Below, piece by piece: positions 47,816 through 57,976 of a stretch of DNA of 64,000 nucleotides (position 1 is its first letter; the number at the start of each line of letters is the position of its first letter). The notes beneath the pieces are model-generated. The model did not search any database and was not told the origin of the DNA. It saw nothing but the letters and a program-made list of their open reading frames with translations. The position numbers were made by a program, and so were the translations under genes. Origin of the DNA: Clitopilus passeckerianus (Eukaryota > Basidiomycota > Agaricomycetes > Agaricales > Entolomataceae); assembly GCA_944990035.1 (NCBI GenBank), contig CALYLX010000142.1, positions 372,001 through 436,000 on the forward strand, in the 5' to 3' direction.

Positions 47816-48610
47816 CAGTCCAGGTGCAGGACGCGTGGATGGTGAGATTTCTTGACTGTCTCTCTATTGAAGACCTTTTCTTACATGGCTTCATTTCCAT
47901 CCCAGCAGTGAGCTCACGCGCCAGCATCGTAGATTGATTGTAGTGGCCTTCTTCGGTCGGAACTACCTATCGCTTGATCGCGCGACTTCATACTACCTAT
48001 ACTAGCCTTATCTATAAACATGATTCCTGTCTCCAACATAATGTATAAAATCACATCTTGTCAGAGCGGCCAGAATATTTCGCAAATTTCCAGAGAGATA
48101 TCAATGATATTCTCCGGCTCTTCAAAATTTTCTTCAAAACTTGCCTCTAAGGGAAGGTGTTCGTGGAATGCTGTCAGTTAACCTCGAAGGGCAGGCAATT
48201 TAGCCTCGAAGAGCAAATGTGGAACCGGGAAAAAAATGCTCGGGCTTGACAAGGAGTAAAGGAAATTCGGATCTTGGCGTTCACGTTCCTTGCCTGGGCG
48301 AATTCTTAATTCACAGATCCATTGTGTGGATTCTGTGTCGCCTCTCGACAAAGTCACTTGCTAGTGGGTTTAAAGAGATCAATATCAATGACACGGAGCT
48401 CAACTCAGTTGTGCATTTTTCCATGTGCAAGGAACAAGCATCAGTTAACCGCATGGTTCTTGACTTGAATCGAACTAGTGAGGCCGCTTTGCCTCGAAGA
48501 GCAGGTTCTGATCTTCTGCCATTGGTAAATGACTCGAGTTATCCGGGCTCCGGGCCGTATATGAATGATATAAGGCGGAAAAGCAGAAGGCAAGAACCAC
48601 AGAAACCAGG
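47816..48610. other. Intergenic region upstream of the GNAT pair
   Basis: No supported gene; a plus-strand frame starting at 48219 lacks any domain and overlaps the next gene. Confidence 0.4.
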
Positions 48611-49210
48611 ATGCAGATCCAGAAGAACGACCAACAGTATTCCTTCTCCACAATCAAAGCCCCGATATCGAAAGAGCTCGTCTCCAAATATGCTGGCATT
48701 CGACTCGATGCCCTGAAGCTTGACTCCTTCGCATTCACCGCTACTTACGCGGAGGAATCACGGTTTACAGATAACCAGTGGCGCAGTCTACTCGAGGTGA
48801 CCGATAAAATCACGGTGATCGCGCACACCGGAACGTCGCTTCTCGACCAAGATGCCATGTGGGCTGCAGTAGGCAATCTTTTGACTCCAGTGTATCTGGA
48901 ATCGCAGGGGTGGAAGATACCATACAAGTTCCTTGGGCTAGATGAAGAAGAGACCGCGGCCTACATGTTAGAAGGCTTCTGGACACGCCCTGAACACCGA
49001 GGCAGGGGACTGGCGGGGAACATGCTCAGAGCTGTTGTCGAGGTGATCAAGGAGCATAAGGGAGATCGGAGGAAGACGAGGGTGTTGACTCTCCAAGTCC
49101 ACCCCGACAATCAAGCGCAGACGGTGTATGAGAGGTTTGGGTTTGTGAAGAAAGGCATCTGGGAAGATGACCCCATTCAGGAAGATTGGATGCTCATTGT
49201 GGTAGTATGA
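48611..49210 (+). CDS. GNAT-family N-acetyltransferase (copy 1)
   Basis: This predicted acetyl-CoA-dependent N-acetyltransferase is a single exon of 199 residues. The acetyl-CoA-binding motif A is RPEHRGRGLAGNML (R-x-x-G-x-G/A pattern) around residues 126-139. It is preceded by the beta strand AAYMLEGFWT and followed by TLQVHPDNQAQTVYERFGFV, the usual motif B. Substrate specificity is not predictable. The neighbouring gene is a clear paralogue in the same orientation, so the pair arose by tandem duplication. The start at ATG 48611 fits the alignment of the two copies. Confidence 0.85.
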   Translation: MQIQKNDQQYSFSTIKAPISKELVSKYAGIRLDALKLDSFAFTATYAEESRFTDNQWRSLLEVTDKITVIAHTGTSLLDQDAMWAAVGNLLTPVYLESQGWKIPYKFLGLDEEETAAYMLEGFWTRPEHRGRGLAGNMLRAVVEVIKEHKGDRRKTRVLTLQVHPDNQAQTVYERFGFVKKGIWEDDPIQEDWMLIVVV

Positions 49211-49421
49211 TGACCAGCGCCCAATGTAGACGATTGCTATCATCGCTATTTTTATTCAGCTTACCGTGGACATCGGCTAGATGATATGTCTGTTCAGACC
49301 TTCGTTGGGTTCGCCATATGACTCCCAGCGTGATCCAGTAGTCGAGTCATGTTATGAGGCAGATAAGGGCCGAGTGGTTTTCCTTGTAGGCATTACAGTC
49401 AAATCAACTGCTTCACCCACA

Positions 49422-50027
49422 ATGGGAGCACAAGCCAGCCCGAGATATATCGCCTCCGTCATCCCAGTCCCAGTCTCTGAAGACCATATAAATGGATACA
49501 CCACCCTTCGCCTCGCCGGACTAAAACAAGACGCCCACGCGTTCGGCTCGACATACGCTCGTGAAAGCCAATTTTCTCGAGATGTTTGGAGATCGCGCTT
49601 GGAGACCCTCGACAGATTTACCTGCATTGTCCATACAGGCTCATCGCTAGACGACCGAGAAGGAGATTGGTGCGGCACGGCGACGGTGTTGACACCTGCG
49701 ATGCTGGTAGCACACAATTATGAGCCTCCCTACGCGCATCTGGGGATAGAAAAGGAAGAGACGGCCTCTTATGATATCGTCGGGATGTGGGTGCATCCTG
49801 AACATCGGAGGAAAGGATTGTCGGAGCTGTTGGTCCGGAAACTGATCGACATTGCGAAGAACGATAAAAGCGAGCAGAGGAAGAAGAGGTTGATGATGTT
49901 GCAAGTTAGCGAAGGCAATATTGCGGCAGCGAAGGCATATGAAAAGATCGGGTTTGTGGATCGAGGTGTATTCAATGGCGATGAGGAGAAGGAGAGCTGG
50001 ATGGTGTATGAAATCCCTACGGAATAG
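49422..50027 (+). CDS. GNAT-family N-acetyltransferase (copy 2)
   Basis: This is a tandem paralogue of the previous gene, 201 residues in one exon. The acetyl-CoA motif is HPEHRRKGLSELLVRKLI, and LQVSEGNIAAAKAYEKIGFV follows. Shared positions with copy 1 include a Y-A-x-E-S-x-F segment (TYARESQFSRDVWRSRLE versus TYAEESRFTDNQWRSLLE) and a VHTGSSLDD / AHTGTSLLD block. An in-frame ATG at 49281 would add 47 residues unlike copy 1, so I prefer 49422. Substrate is unknown. Its 3' end lies close to the convergent exchanger gene. Confidence 0.84.
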   Translation: MGAQASPRYIASVIPVPVSEDHINGYTTLRLAGLKQDAHAFGSTYARESQFSRDVWRSRLETLDRFTCIVHTGSSLDDREGDWCGTATVLTPAMLVAHNYEPPYAHLGIEKEETASYDIVGMWVHPEHRRKGLSELLVRKLIDIAKNDKSEQRKKRLMMLQVSEGNIAAAKAYEKIGFVDRGVFNGDEEKESWMVYEIPTE

Positions 50028-50175
50028 CAACAAAGTGTTCCCACTAGATATAGACGAACAACATATGTATATGGGATATAAGAACAATTGGTCAGGCGAG
50101 TATACAACGTATGAACAGAAGGGACATGAACCCAACGACAGCGAAGTTGGGTGGAATGAAGGAAAGCATGGGGAA

Positions 50176-52384
50176 TTACCATCCAACCATCCTCTTGATC
50201 AGCTCAGCCGCGCCTTCAGCGGCATGCTCGGTAACCCCACCGCTCTCTGCCTGGTGTTCCTCCTTGAGTTTCATAATGGTTTCTGTGACACTGAGAACAT
50301 GTCCATCTATACTATCTATGCAAGTCTCCCAGCCAGCGAGGACTTTGATGTCAGGTTGGCCGTCGTAGAACCAGGCGCAGAGTGCCTACGAAAGCGTTAG
50401 TGATCGTGACCAGAGGTAAAAGTGAGGGTAAACGCACGATCATGACGTAGAAAGAAACCATGATGATTCCTTCTGCCCAGTTTGTCTTGGAATCTGCGGT
50501 GACGTAGTTGACTAGGAAACAAGCCCCGAGAAGAACTGCGATCTCGAAGAAATCTGGCGTAGCAATTTAGCGTCAGTTCTACTGAGGACTCCGAAGGCCC
50601 AAAGCATAATCACTGACCGAAGAGAAGCGAAAGAGGCCTATCAATCCACCAGGCCAAAAGGACAAAGAACGGCATCCAGAACAGGGTGAATTGGATACTC
50701 AGATCGATTGCTCTAGCCCTCGCGAGTTCGGCAGGTGGTTCAGGTGCCTTGAAAAAATGTCTGAACGTGTATCGGAGGAAGTACACGATGGCGACGAAGC
50801 CATTTGCTGCGAACGATACAACAGGAAGAAGAATCATTCCGAACCATCTGAAGGAGTTAAACAAGTGTCAGTGGGACCATTGTGAAGGTATAGTGGGTGC
50901 TTACTCCTCCTTGAGATTTGGGCTTTCAGCTACGAATTCAATACTCTCAACCAACCATTCAGTGGTGGCAGCCATTATTCCGATAGCAATTGCAAGCACC
51001 AAGATGAGCAGGTATTGATTCGCTTTGGGATCTTTCTCTTCAAGGTGCTTTTCTTCATCTCTGAGTGCCGGAGGTGCTGCGGGGTCCAGAGAAAGTGCAT
51101 TCCCGTCGCCCGGGGGATTGTGTAAGTAGATTCGGGAGCAAATGTAACTACAAAATTTCAGAGCAGTCAATATCCCTGAGATCCAGTATCGAAATGTAAG
51201 CCAAAGCGTACATGACGAGCAGGATAACTGCCATTCCTCGAGACATCTTGAGGAACGTGTGGCGGGTGCCGTCGTTGATGTATGTTGAGATATATGTGTC
51301 GTTCACAAGCGGAACTGTCCCTCCGTTGTCGAGGGCAGCGAAGAAAGCTGCTGGGAGGAGCAAACTAAGGACGCTAATTACGAGAAGACAAAGGTCAGGT
51401 TTGGCCCACAAAAATATGGCGGGAACAGACCCAACGGTGAGTAGGGAATGGTTGAGTTCAGTGGCGTGGCCGTGCAACTCTTGGTGCATGATACGAGCAC
51501 CACCAGTTACGAACGCCATTCCTGGAATGAGCAGAAGATGCAAAATAACGACGCCTGCAGGCCAAAGTCAGTTCAGGACGTAAAGCAGACCGAAAATACA
51601 CATACCGACTATCGTCGACTGCATCAATCGTAGTTTGCCGTTCTTCAGCAGCACAATGGCAAGGGTGGCTTCAATAGCACTGAGGGGAAAAGCTGGTCAG
51701 CATTCATTCATGAATTTTGTTGCAGAAAAATGTTCACTTGTTCAGGGTAATGATCACCAAATCGCCCAGATTCTTTCCGCAGTAATGGGCGAGCTGTTCT
51801 CCACCCCAATCGAATAGCCATTCCAGAGGCACGAGCGCCAGGAAGCACACTGAAAGAATATTTCATCAGTAAATTTGGCCGAATGACTATATACGAAATG
51901 AACGAACAGGCAAATGTTATGGGATCATGATGCTTCCAGCTCGTAGCAAAGTGAGATACCCAGGCAAGCGGAATAAATACGATAAAGAGATTGAGCCCTG
52001 CCAGAAAAATATTAGCTCAAGGGTTATCGAGACCATAGAAAAGGACCTACAAGAAGATAACGCGATATTCCTCAATGATTCCCAGACCCCAATCTTCCTC
52101 TTACCCTTCCTCGTGAACCTGCTATAGAACCTGGTCAACCCCTCCTTCGTCGGCAAGGCCCTTTTGAACGCATCTCCCATCGAGGCAGCCGACTCAGTCG
52201 ACGACGAAGTCATGACCGATGCGCGGTCTTCATTCGCCTCTACGTCGTGGTGCCGTCGTCCTCGTCGCCGCGTGCGGTAATACACAGACGGCCTCTGCGA
52301 CCTCGGTGAAGTTGGTAACGTCGCTGACGCAGGAGCGTCACCGTGACCATTGGTGTTGTCTATAGCGCTTTTTTCTGCGTCCAT
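50176..52384 (-). CDS. CAX/VCX1-type cation exchanger, divergent
   Basis: This protein belongs to the calcium/cation antiporter superfamily, nearest to vacuolar Ca2+/H+ exchangers such as yeast Vcx1. A polar, basic N-terminus of about 140 residues starts at ATG 52384. The first membrane exon has GLNLFIVFIPLAWVSHFAT. The first alpha repeat reads NNAIEATLAIVLLKNGKLRL, with the conserved Glu, followed by LLIPGMAFVTGGARI. The second half has TTEWLVESIEFVAES and WFGMILLPVVSFAANGFVA, then SIQFTLFWMPFFVLLAWWI and FLVNYVTADSKTNWAEGIIM. The C-terminus ends ELIKRMVGW. At the second alpha repeat the usual GNAAEH is replaced by SFAANG, so the second acidic metal ligand of Vcx1 is absent. Transport activity is therefore uncertain. 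Introns are short and consistent. Confidence 0.87.
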
Positions 52385-53004
52385 CGCGAATCGAACCTAG
52401 CACCTTTATATCTTCTAGTTCCCTTGCTTGAGCTCGTGGCCAAGTGGTCTTGTTGCCTATCCCTGGCTTGAATTCGACCTATCGATGGCCTCTTGGGCTG
52501 CTTGGCTGGCTCAGCAGGGTATAAGTGGAGGCCAAGCCGTCTTATGTGGGGAACGTGGCTTAGCACGGTGGATTTTGACAGTCAACTCGCACCAACCCCC
52601 TTGAGGAGTACATCAAGGCCAAGCGTTTGTATTCTGCACCATTTTTTGATGATGGGCGTGTGACATGACAACCCTTAGAGTTAGAGTGGGCTTGGCGCTG
52701 CATGGTTGTCGGACATCATGTGTTTGGAGGTAAATAACGCGTCGACAAATGTGGACATGGCGGAAGTCTACGACGCGTGAAGGTATTATTATTAACTATC
52801 ATAAGCTATAGAATATGCGAAAGCACGAGTTGGGTATCCTAGAACACGCTTCTATGGTGTGGACGACGGAAGTCCGTCGTAACGGCGCACCACACGGTTG
52901 GTGAACGTAACCCGGGAGCCAATCGGGGGTCCAGCCGGCGGTCGGTACCCACAGCACGTCCACAGTCACAGGCGCCGAACTAACTTGCAAGGTCGATCCC
53001 AATC
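52385..53004. other. Promoter-side intergenic region of the exchanger gene
   Basis: No gene is supported. Two ACGCGT boxes occur at 52737-52742 and 52773-52778, about 350-390 bases upstream of the exchanger start. A tRNA-like B box near 52390 was rejected. Confidence 0.4.
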
Positions 53005-53808
53005 CTACCACACTGGCTCCCACACGAGATAGATTGCGAGGCAACCAAGCATGAAACAGATTAACCGTAGAACGAAGAATATCCAATAGTCGGTGGTGAG
53101 CTTGTTATATGTGGAAGACGACCTGTCTATCCAGGACCAGAGTGACTCTCTGTAGTCCTCTAGGTGGGTGTGTAGATAATGGTACCGGATTTCAGGACCT
53201 CCTATGTGCGAAGCTGGTTGAGACGAGAGGCCACAAAGAACCAGAACGGAACTAACCTCCAAACATTCCATGGTCCAGCATGCTGATGTTTACGAAGCAG
53301 GAAAGGAGTAGCTCATGGAACATGAGTAGAGGTATGAGGGCAATTATAGGCCCGAAGAATATTGAGAAGAATATGAGATGACATATATGTGGGTGAGCGT
53401 TCACTAGACGATGCAATTCAGCCGTGGGGTTGGGGGCATGTAGCAACTTGGACATACACTGTCTCCAAAATAACAGCACAAGCTCTTTAAACCATTCTGA
53501 AGGTTCTTCAAATATTCGGTATACCACATCCGCTGTTGTGAATCCATCAGCAGGGAGAACAGGCATGGTTGGGGTAAACGTACACAGAGCAACAGCCTGC
53601 AACTGCTGCACAATAGCCGTCCAAATCCGCTTACAAACCGTTGTCAAATGTCGCCCTGTCGTTACCCGAGTCTGTGAGCTCGGTGTGCGAGCAAACGGAA
53701 GTCATGTCAGGTAGACTCACGCAGAAAATTCTGCCCAGGCCCTCCACTCCCCACCGCACCTACAACCAGTCCAACCACAAGCCTATTCGGAACAGCCAAA
53801 GGAGCCAT
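53005..53808 (-). CDS. Unrecognised membrane protein
   Basis: I do not recognise a family. The first ATG in a coding-like stretch is at 53808 (MAPLAVPNRLVVGLVVGAVG), giving a hydrophobic N-terminus. The middle exon contains FTTADVVYRIFEEPSEWFKE and a strong membrane segment (ICHLIFFSIFFGPIIALIPL). After an intron (GTTAGT..CATAG near 53257-53202) the last exon has RESLWSWIDRSSSTY and a final membrane segment (VLRLICFMLGCLAIYLVW), with the stop TAG/TGA at 53005-53007. The junction between the first and second exons (53727 to about 53660) does not keep frame with any standard splice pair I could find, so either an exon or a base is missing there. Confidence 0.5.
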
Positions 53809-53913
53809 ATCGGGATCGTCTGCCAGATTCGTGTATGAAGAGAGGGAGCTAGATCCGGCGGTTCGAGGATGAGGAGAAGGGGAAAGACGTCGAACTGGCG
53901 TGGCGTTTCTCAC

Positions 53914-54411
53914 TCGTTGCTTTCCCTGTGTAGCGTGTCACGCTTCGCAAACGTTCGTGCGGCATGCATGCAGATAAAAACGTGGAAGGTTAGGGGGTAG
54001 ATAGGCGTCTTCGGTGACTTGTGAGCCTTTTCTATGAAAACTGGGTGTTTTCAGGCGTGAACCAAGCGCTCGAGGGCTGCGTCCAGGGGGAACTAATCAT
54101 CGTTGCAAGATGAGGGATGTGGATACAACGACCAGATGGGGAAGCGGTCAAAAGCGCCTGTCTTCGGGTCGATCATCCGAGAAACCCGACGCGTCTTGCG
54201 TCTTGCAATTTCCCTTCGTCATTTCAAGCATACGTTTCTGTCGAAGCCATACGAATCTCCTTAGATCTTTGACAATAGACGGGACTCGGCAATCATTCGC
54301 TCCGCTGGCCCAGATCTCAGGCATGACACGCTCTTTACTACGCCATTAATTGCGACTAGGGGCACGACGCTCAGTAATCCAAATGCGTTGCCCGGAATGT
54401 GGAACTCGAAG
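53914..54411. other. Intergenic region, no gene seen
   Basis: Only unsupported short frames occur. Confidence 0.4.
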
Positions 54412-55242
54412 TTATTCCTGGGCCGAAACTTCGCCTGCTTCTTCTTGTTTTTCCTCTATCGGCTCCACGAGCCATTCAATAGCTGGAAGAACGTTCAGCG
54501 GATGGGCTTCCATCCCGAGTAAATTCAAACGTGGCGAACCTTCTCTCACTCCATGAACCTCCTCGTTCTCAATGGTGTACTCCATGAATGTGACTGCTCC
54601 ACGACGCTTTTGTATTTTCGTGGTCAATATTTTCCTCAAGAAGCAGACAAAATCAACTCACCTCAATGGCTAGGTGCTCAGCAAGGTCATCAGCGCCGTA
54701 GACTGATTTGTATGCTACCACTGCGACAGGCAACGGTGCTATGTTTTCGTCAAGAAGGATCTTCTTCAATTCGTTTAGCGGCCCTTCTGTCTGATAGGAC
54801 ACCAAGTGGTATATCATGCCAGTGTAACTCTTCGACGAGGCATAAAAGCCGTACAGCATACCAGCACGGGCTGTATATTCGGCCACCCTAAGTTCATCCC
54901 GCCTTTGGCAAGACGTCAAATGCTACATACCTCCTTCATTGCAACCTACGCGGTTCATGGCTGATACATAAACGGTCTTGCCGGCAATCTCTTGATTCCC
55001 CCGAACTGCATTCTAGTGAGCTACTCTTTGTCCCTTCGTGGTTTTAGCAGGATTTACGTAGTTGTTCCAAAGTGGCTTTAAAGCTTTCATCGTATCTACC
55101 AGTTGACAAGGAGTTGTACAAGCGCTAGGTCTTTATCAGGCCAGGTTCACAAGAAGTCTCGGGAGAAGACACCCACCGCCATCTCATGGATATCATGCCC
55201 GTAGAAACCAAAAGCCATTTTAGGCGATTTAGGACTACTCAT
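54412..55242 (-). CDS. Unrecognised soluble protein, multi-exon
   Basis: Function unknown. The confident part has three exons on the minus strand. The first has TPCQLVDTMKALKPLWNNY, and a 47-base intron (GTAAAT..CTAG) leads to NAVRGNQEIAGKTVYVSAMN. A further exon contains ARAGMLYGFYASSKSYTG, LNELKKILLDENIAPLPVAV and GADDLAEHLAIE. A last exon runs from KILTTKIQKRRGAVTFMEY to an acidic tail ending VSAQE. A possible first exon starts at ATG 55242 (MSSPKSPKMAFGFYGHD), but its junction to the next exon is not resolved. The IAPLPVAVVAYKS strand faintly recalls the nucleotide-specificity region of ARF-like GTPases; this is too weak to assign. There is no signal peptide or membrane segment. Confidence 0.5.
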
Positions 55243-55718
55243 GGAGCTCGTGGTATCTTCCGAGTCCAAGGCACCTCTTATGCCGGAATGGGGGAACAGA
55301 ACTCCGAGGTTCTTGAAAATCGAGAGGCATTTATACCTATTCTACTACAGGAAGGCGCTGCATTCCCACACGCAGGGGGCGATTCGTCATGGACACACAA
55401 AATGCTGTACGGTGCCCTAGCTTGGAGCATTGTATTCGGGAGGCTCGTATGAGCTACCTCATTGTATGTCACGAAGCTGGAGTTTATCGGCGGTGGGTTT
55501 ACGAGATTATGCATTATATGTAATTGATTACCTAGTTTGCTATATACTAGAGATGCTAGAGTTGCTTCTGCCGCATTTTATCTGCCCTCTGAAGAGCTTG
55601 TATAAGCCGTCCAACCTCGCTCCAACCGTCCTCCTTCGAACCTTCATCCCCCTCCCGATGAATGGAAGATATGACAGGAAAGAGAGACACGAGGAAAAGT
55701 ACGGTCTTAACCGTATCC

Positions 55719-56368
55719 TTAGGCACTCTGAAGCTGGACCCTTGCCCTACCCCAAAATATTCGGTCAAGCTGTTCCGCTGTACAGGACGGAGCTGGTCTT
55801 CGAAATCTTGAGGGATGCTTTCCGGCTGAAAGCATAAGGTGAACTTCTTGAGCGACAGGCAGTTCTTCCCCGTCATATTCGACCGACCAATTTGCGGTCA
55901 AGAGCGCGAGATTTGCCCACCCGGCGGAGAGCTTCCCGAGTAATACGTCCCCGAGGAAGCGGTATCGAAGCCTGGAGTGTTCAATGATCAGCCAACGCAG
56001 ATTGAGATTACTCAAAGGGTTGAGAATTTCTTCCTCGGCGGTCCGAAATACGTCGAGTGACGCAGCTCGGGCGCCACCTCGAATGATTAAGCATAGTAAC
56101 TTGGACAAACGGTGACTTTATAATATCCCCCTCCTTGCCTCACCTCAATATCTCGATCTAACAAGCGCTCTGGAAGTGTGAGAAGCAAGGGCGAGAGGCT
56201 TGTCCGAACCCTCCAAAGCTCGTTGAGGCCGGGCTCCAGAAACATTTTGCTTGTCAACCTCGCGCATTGCGACAGTTCCAAGTTGTCGAGCTCTACGTGT
56301 ATTCCCGTTGCTGGCATATTCTGTCAGATCAAAGATAATATCTCGGGCACTTTCAGACAGGCGTGCAT
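55719..56368 (-). pseudogene. F-box-like gene with an in-frame stop
   Basis: The N-terminus MHACLKVPEILSLI is the characteristic start of agaricomycete F-box-like proteins, which recruit substrates to SCF ubiquitin ligases. It is followed directly in the same frame by TGA (56324-56326). The homologous reading then continues QNMPATG..LSQCARLTSKMFLEPGLN, ELWRVRTSLSPLLLTLPERL, exactly the expected F-box continuation. After an intron (about 56138-56078) a leucine-rich region follows (NLNLRWLIIEHSRLRYRFLG, GWANLALLTANW) and stops at 55719-55721. The family usually has Cys or Phe where the TGA stands. A single-base substitution to a stop is the simplest reading, so the gene is probably inactive unless the stop is a sequence error. 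Confidence 0.55.
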
Positions 56369-56490
56369 AGCGACAAAGACTAGCTTGAGGGCGGCGCCAG
56401 TCGATCGTTCACCGTCGTCGAAAGGTCGAAAGGGTTGAAAAGGAGTTACATCAGCATGAGGATTCTCAGGCTTGTGTACCTCCTGCCGCC

Positions 56491-57847
56491 ATGTCGTCCA
56501 TGTCGTCCAATACATCGAACCAGCCTCGTGTACCTCCCGATATAATCCAGTGCATGGTCGAGGAAGTTAGCTATTCAGACGACAAGGCCGCCCTTCGAGC
56601 ACTCAACGCGACTTGTCGAGCAACCCGCAAGCTCGTCCTAAAACATATTTTTGCCGAGGTGGCCTTCGGTCTGAACGCATCTTTCAAGGAAGCAACGAAG
56701 AAGAAGGCGGACTTAGGAGCTCCGAGTTTTCTTCACGAGATACTGGAAAGAACCCCATCCATCTCTTCCTGTATCCGAAAGCTCACCCTCTACGTTTACA
56801 CCTACGCAAGCAATGATAACAGTGGAGAAAATACCCCAACAACGCTCAGCGTTCTACGTCTACTGACCAATGTAGAGCACCTTCAGCTTCAAGGTGCCGG
56901 GGTACAAGCTTACTGGCGCTTGGGCACAATAGACCCCCCCTTAAGGGCGGCAGTGGCTCAGCTCTTCAAGGATAGCAAGCTCCGTCGCCTTGGAGTCAGC
57001 GATCTCGAAGGATTTTCTCTGAGCATGCTGACTTTATGTGGTGGCCTTGATACGCTTGAACTGGATACCTGCAACCCTTTCGTTGGCGCGGAGGGAAAGT
57101 TTTGGCCCTTGGATCAGACGACAGCCCAGGACCGGCCCCAACTTCCTCTGCGCCGATGTCAGTTGAAGGCCGAGGGTCAGGATATTCATCTGGCAACCCC
57201 AAAGATATTGGCACGCTTTTTTGCACGTTGTTCTTGACGTTGTCGGAGAGACCCAGCCCCTTATTCCGCCTTGATCAGCTAAAGGACTTGGATATAAACT
57301 GCCGAAACACGGCGGAGGACATGGACAAGACGTATTTGCAGATGGTCTTGGATGGCGCCTCACAAAGTCTGGAAACCCTCAAGTTACGCATTGATTATGA
57401 TACCGGTACGTTACTATTGCTTGAATTCTTTGATCTTTTGTATTTATCTTTGTAGACTGCGACCTAGGCAGACTCTCCAAGGTCGTCAATCTCCACTTGA
57501 CGCACTTTTCGGACCCATACAATAGGAGCTTCTCAACGTGGTGGACAGTCCGAACCCTTCAAACATTACCACACCCCAATTCACTGAAACCCCTCGTGCT
57601 TTATGTTGGATGGTGGGGGCCCATGGACCAACCAGACGTAGACTACTGGTATCAGAGGGTCATGCTCGAGCTCCTGGAACCAAAATACAGCAATTGCAGG
57701 ATCAGACTTTATGGAGATAACTTCAAATACCTCCTTGCAGATGACAATAGCGAGGAATGGGACACGAGCCTGGGCTCATTGTATTATGCCGTGGAGAAGC
57801 ACAACTTGGAGGTTGTCGGTGATGACACGGTGTACATATATTATTAG
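56491..57847 (+). CDS. F-box-like/leucine-rich protein (copy A)
   Basis: This is a lineage-specific protein with an N-terminal F-box-like segment (RVPPDIIQCMVEEVSYSDDK, LRALNATCRATRKLVLKHIF) and a leucine-rich body with segments such as VLRLLTNVEHLQL and SLSMLTLCGGLDTLEL. Exons 56491-57405 and 57456-57847 are joined by a GTACGT..TGTAG intron. Total length is a multiple of three only if one base is added near GGG 57174-57176, where the frame breaks. With it the protein is 435 residues and aligns end to end with the next gene. The C-terminus contains LSKVVNLHLTHF and an acidic stretch. F-box proteins of this type are expected to act in substrate choice for ubiquitination, but binding partners are unknown. 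Confidence 0.72.
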
Positions 57848-57976
57848 AAGGTCACTTCTATCATAGCGTACGAGCAGCTAACGTTGGTATATACGGTAGT
57901 GGCCCAATTTAACCGATGCACTTCGTTGTCATGCGATACCTTTTAGCCCTGAGTACGAAGGTTACCTCCTGCCATC

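Noticed and set aside
48219..48716. 165-codon plus-strand frame
   Set aside because: Its 3' end overlaps the GNAT copy 1 start in another frame, and it has no domain; it is likely a chance frame.
52388..52470. GGTTCGATTC with TGGCCACGAG upstream on the minus strand, resembling a tRNA
   Set aside because: The B box is imperfect, no anticodon stem or acceptor stem forms, and it abuts the start of the exchanger gene.
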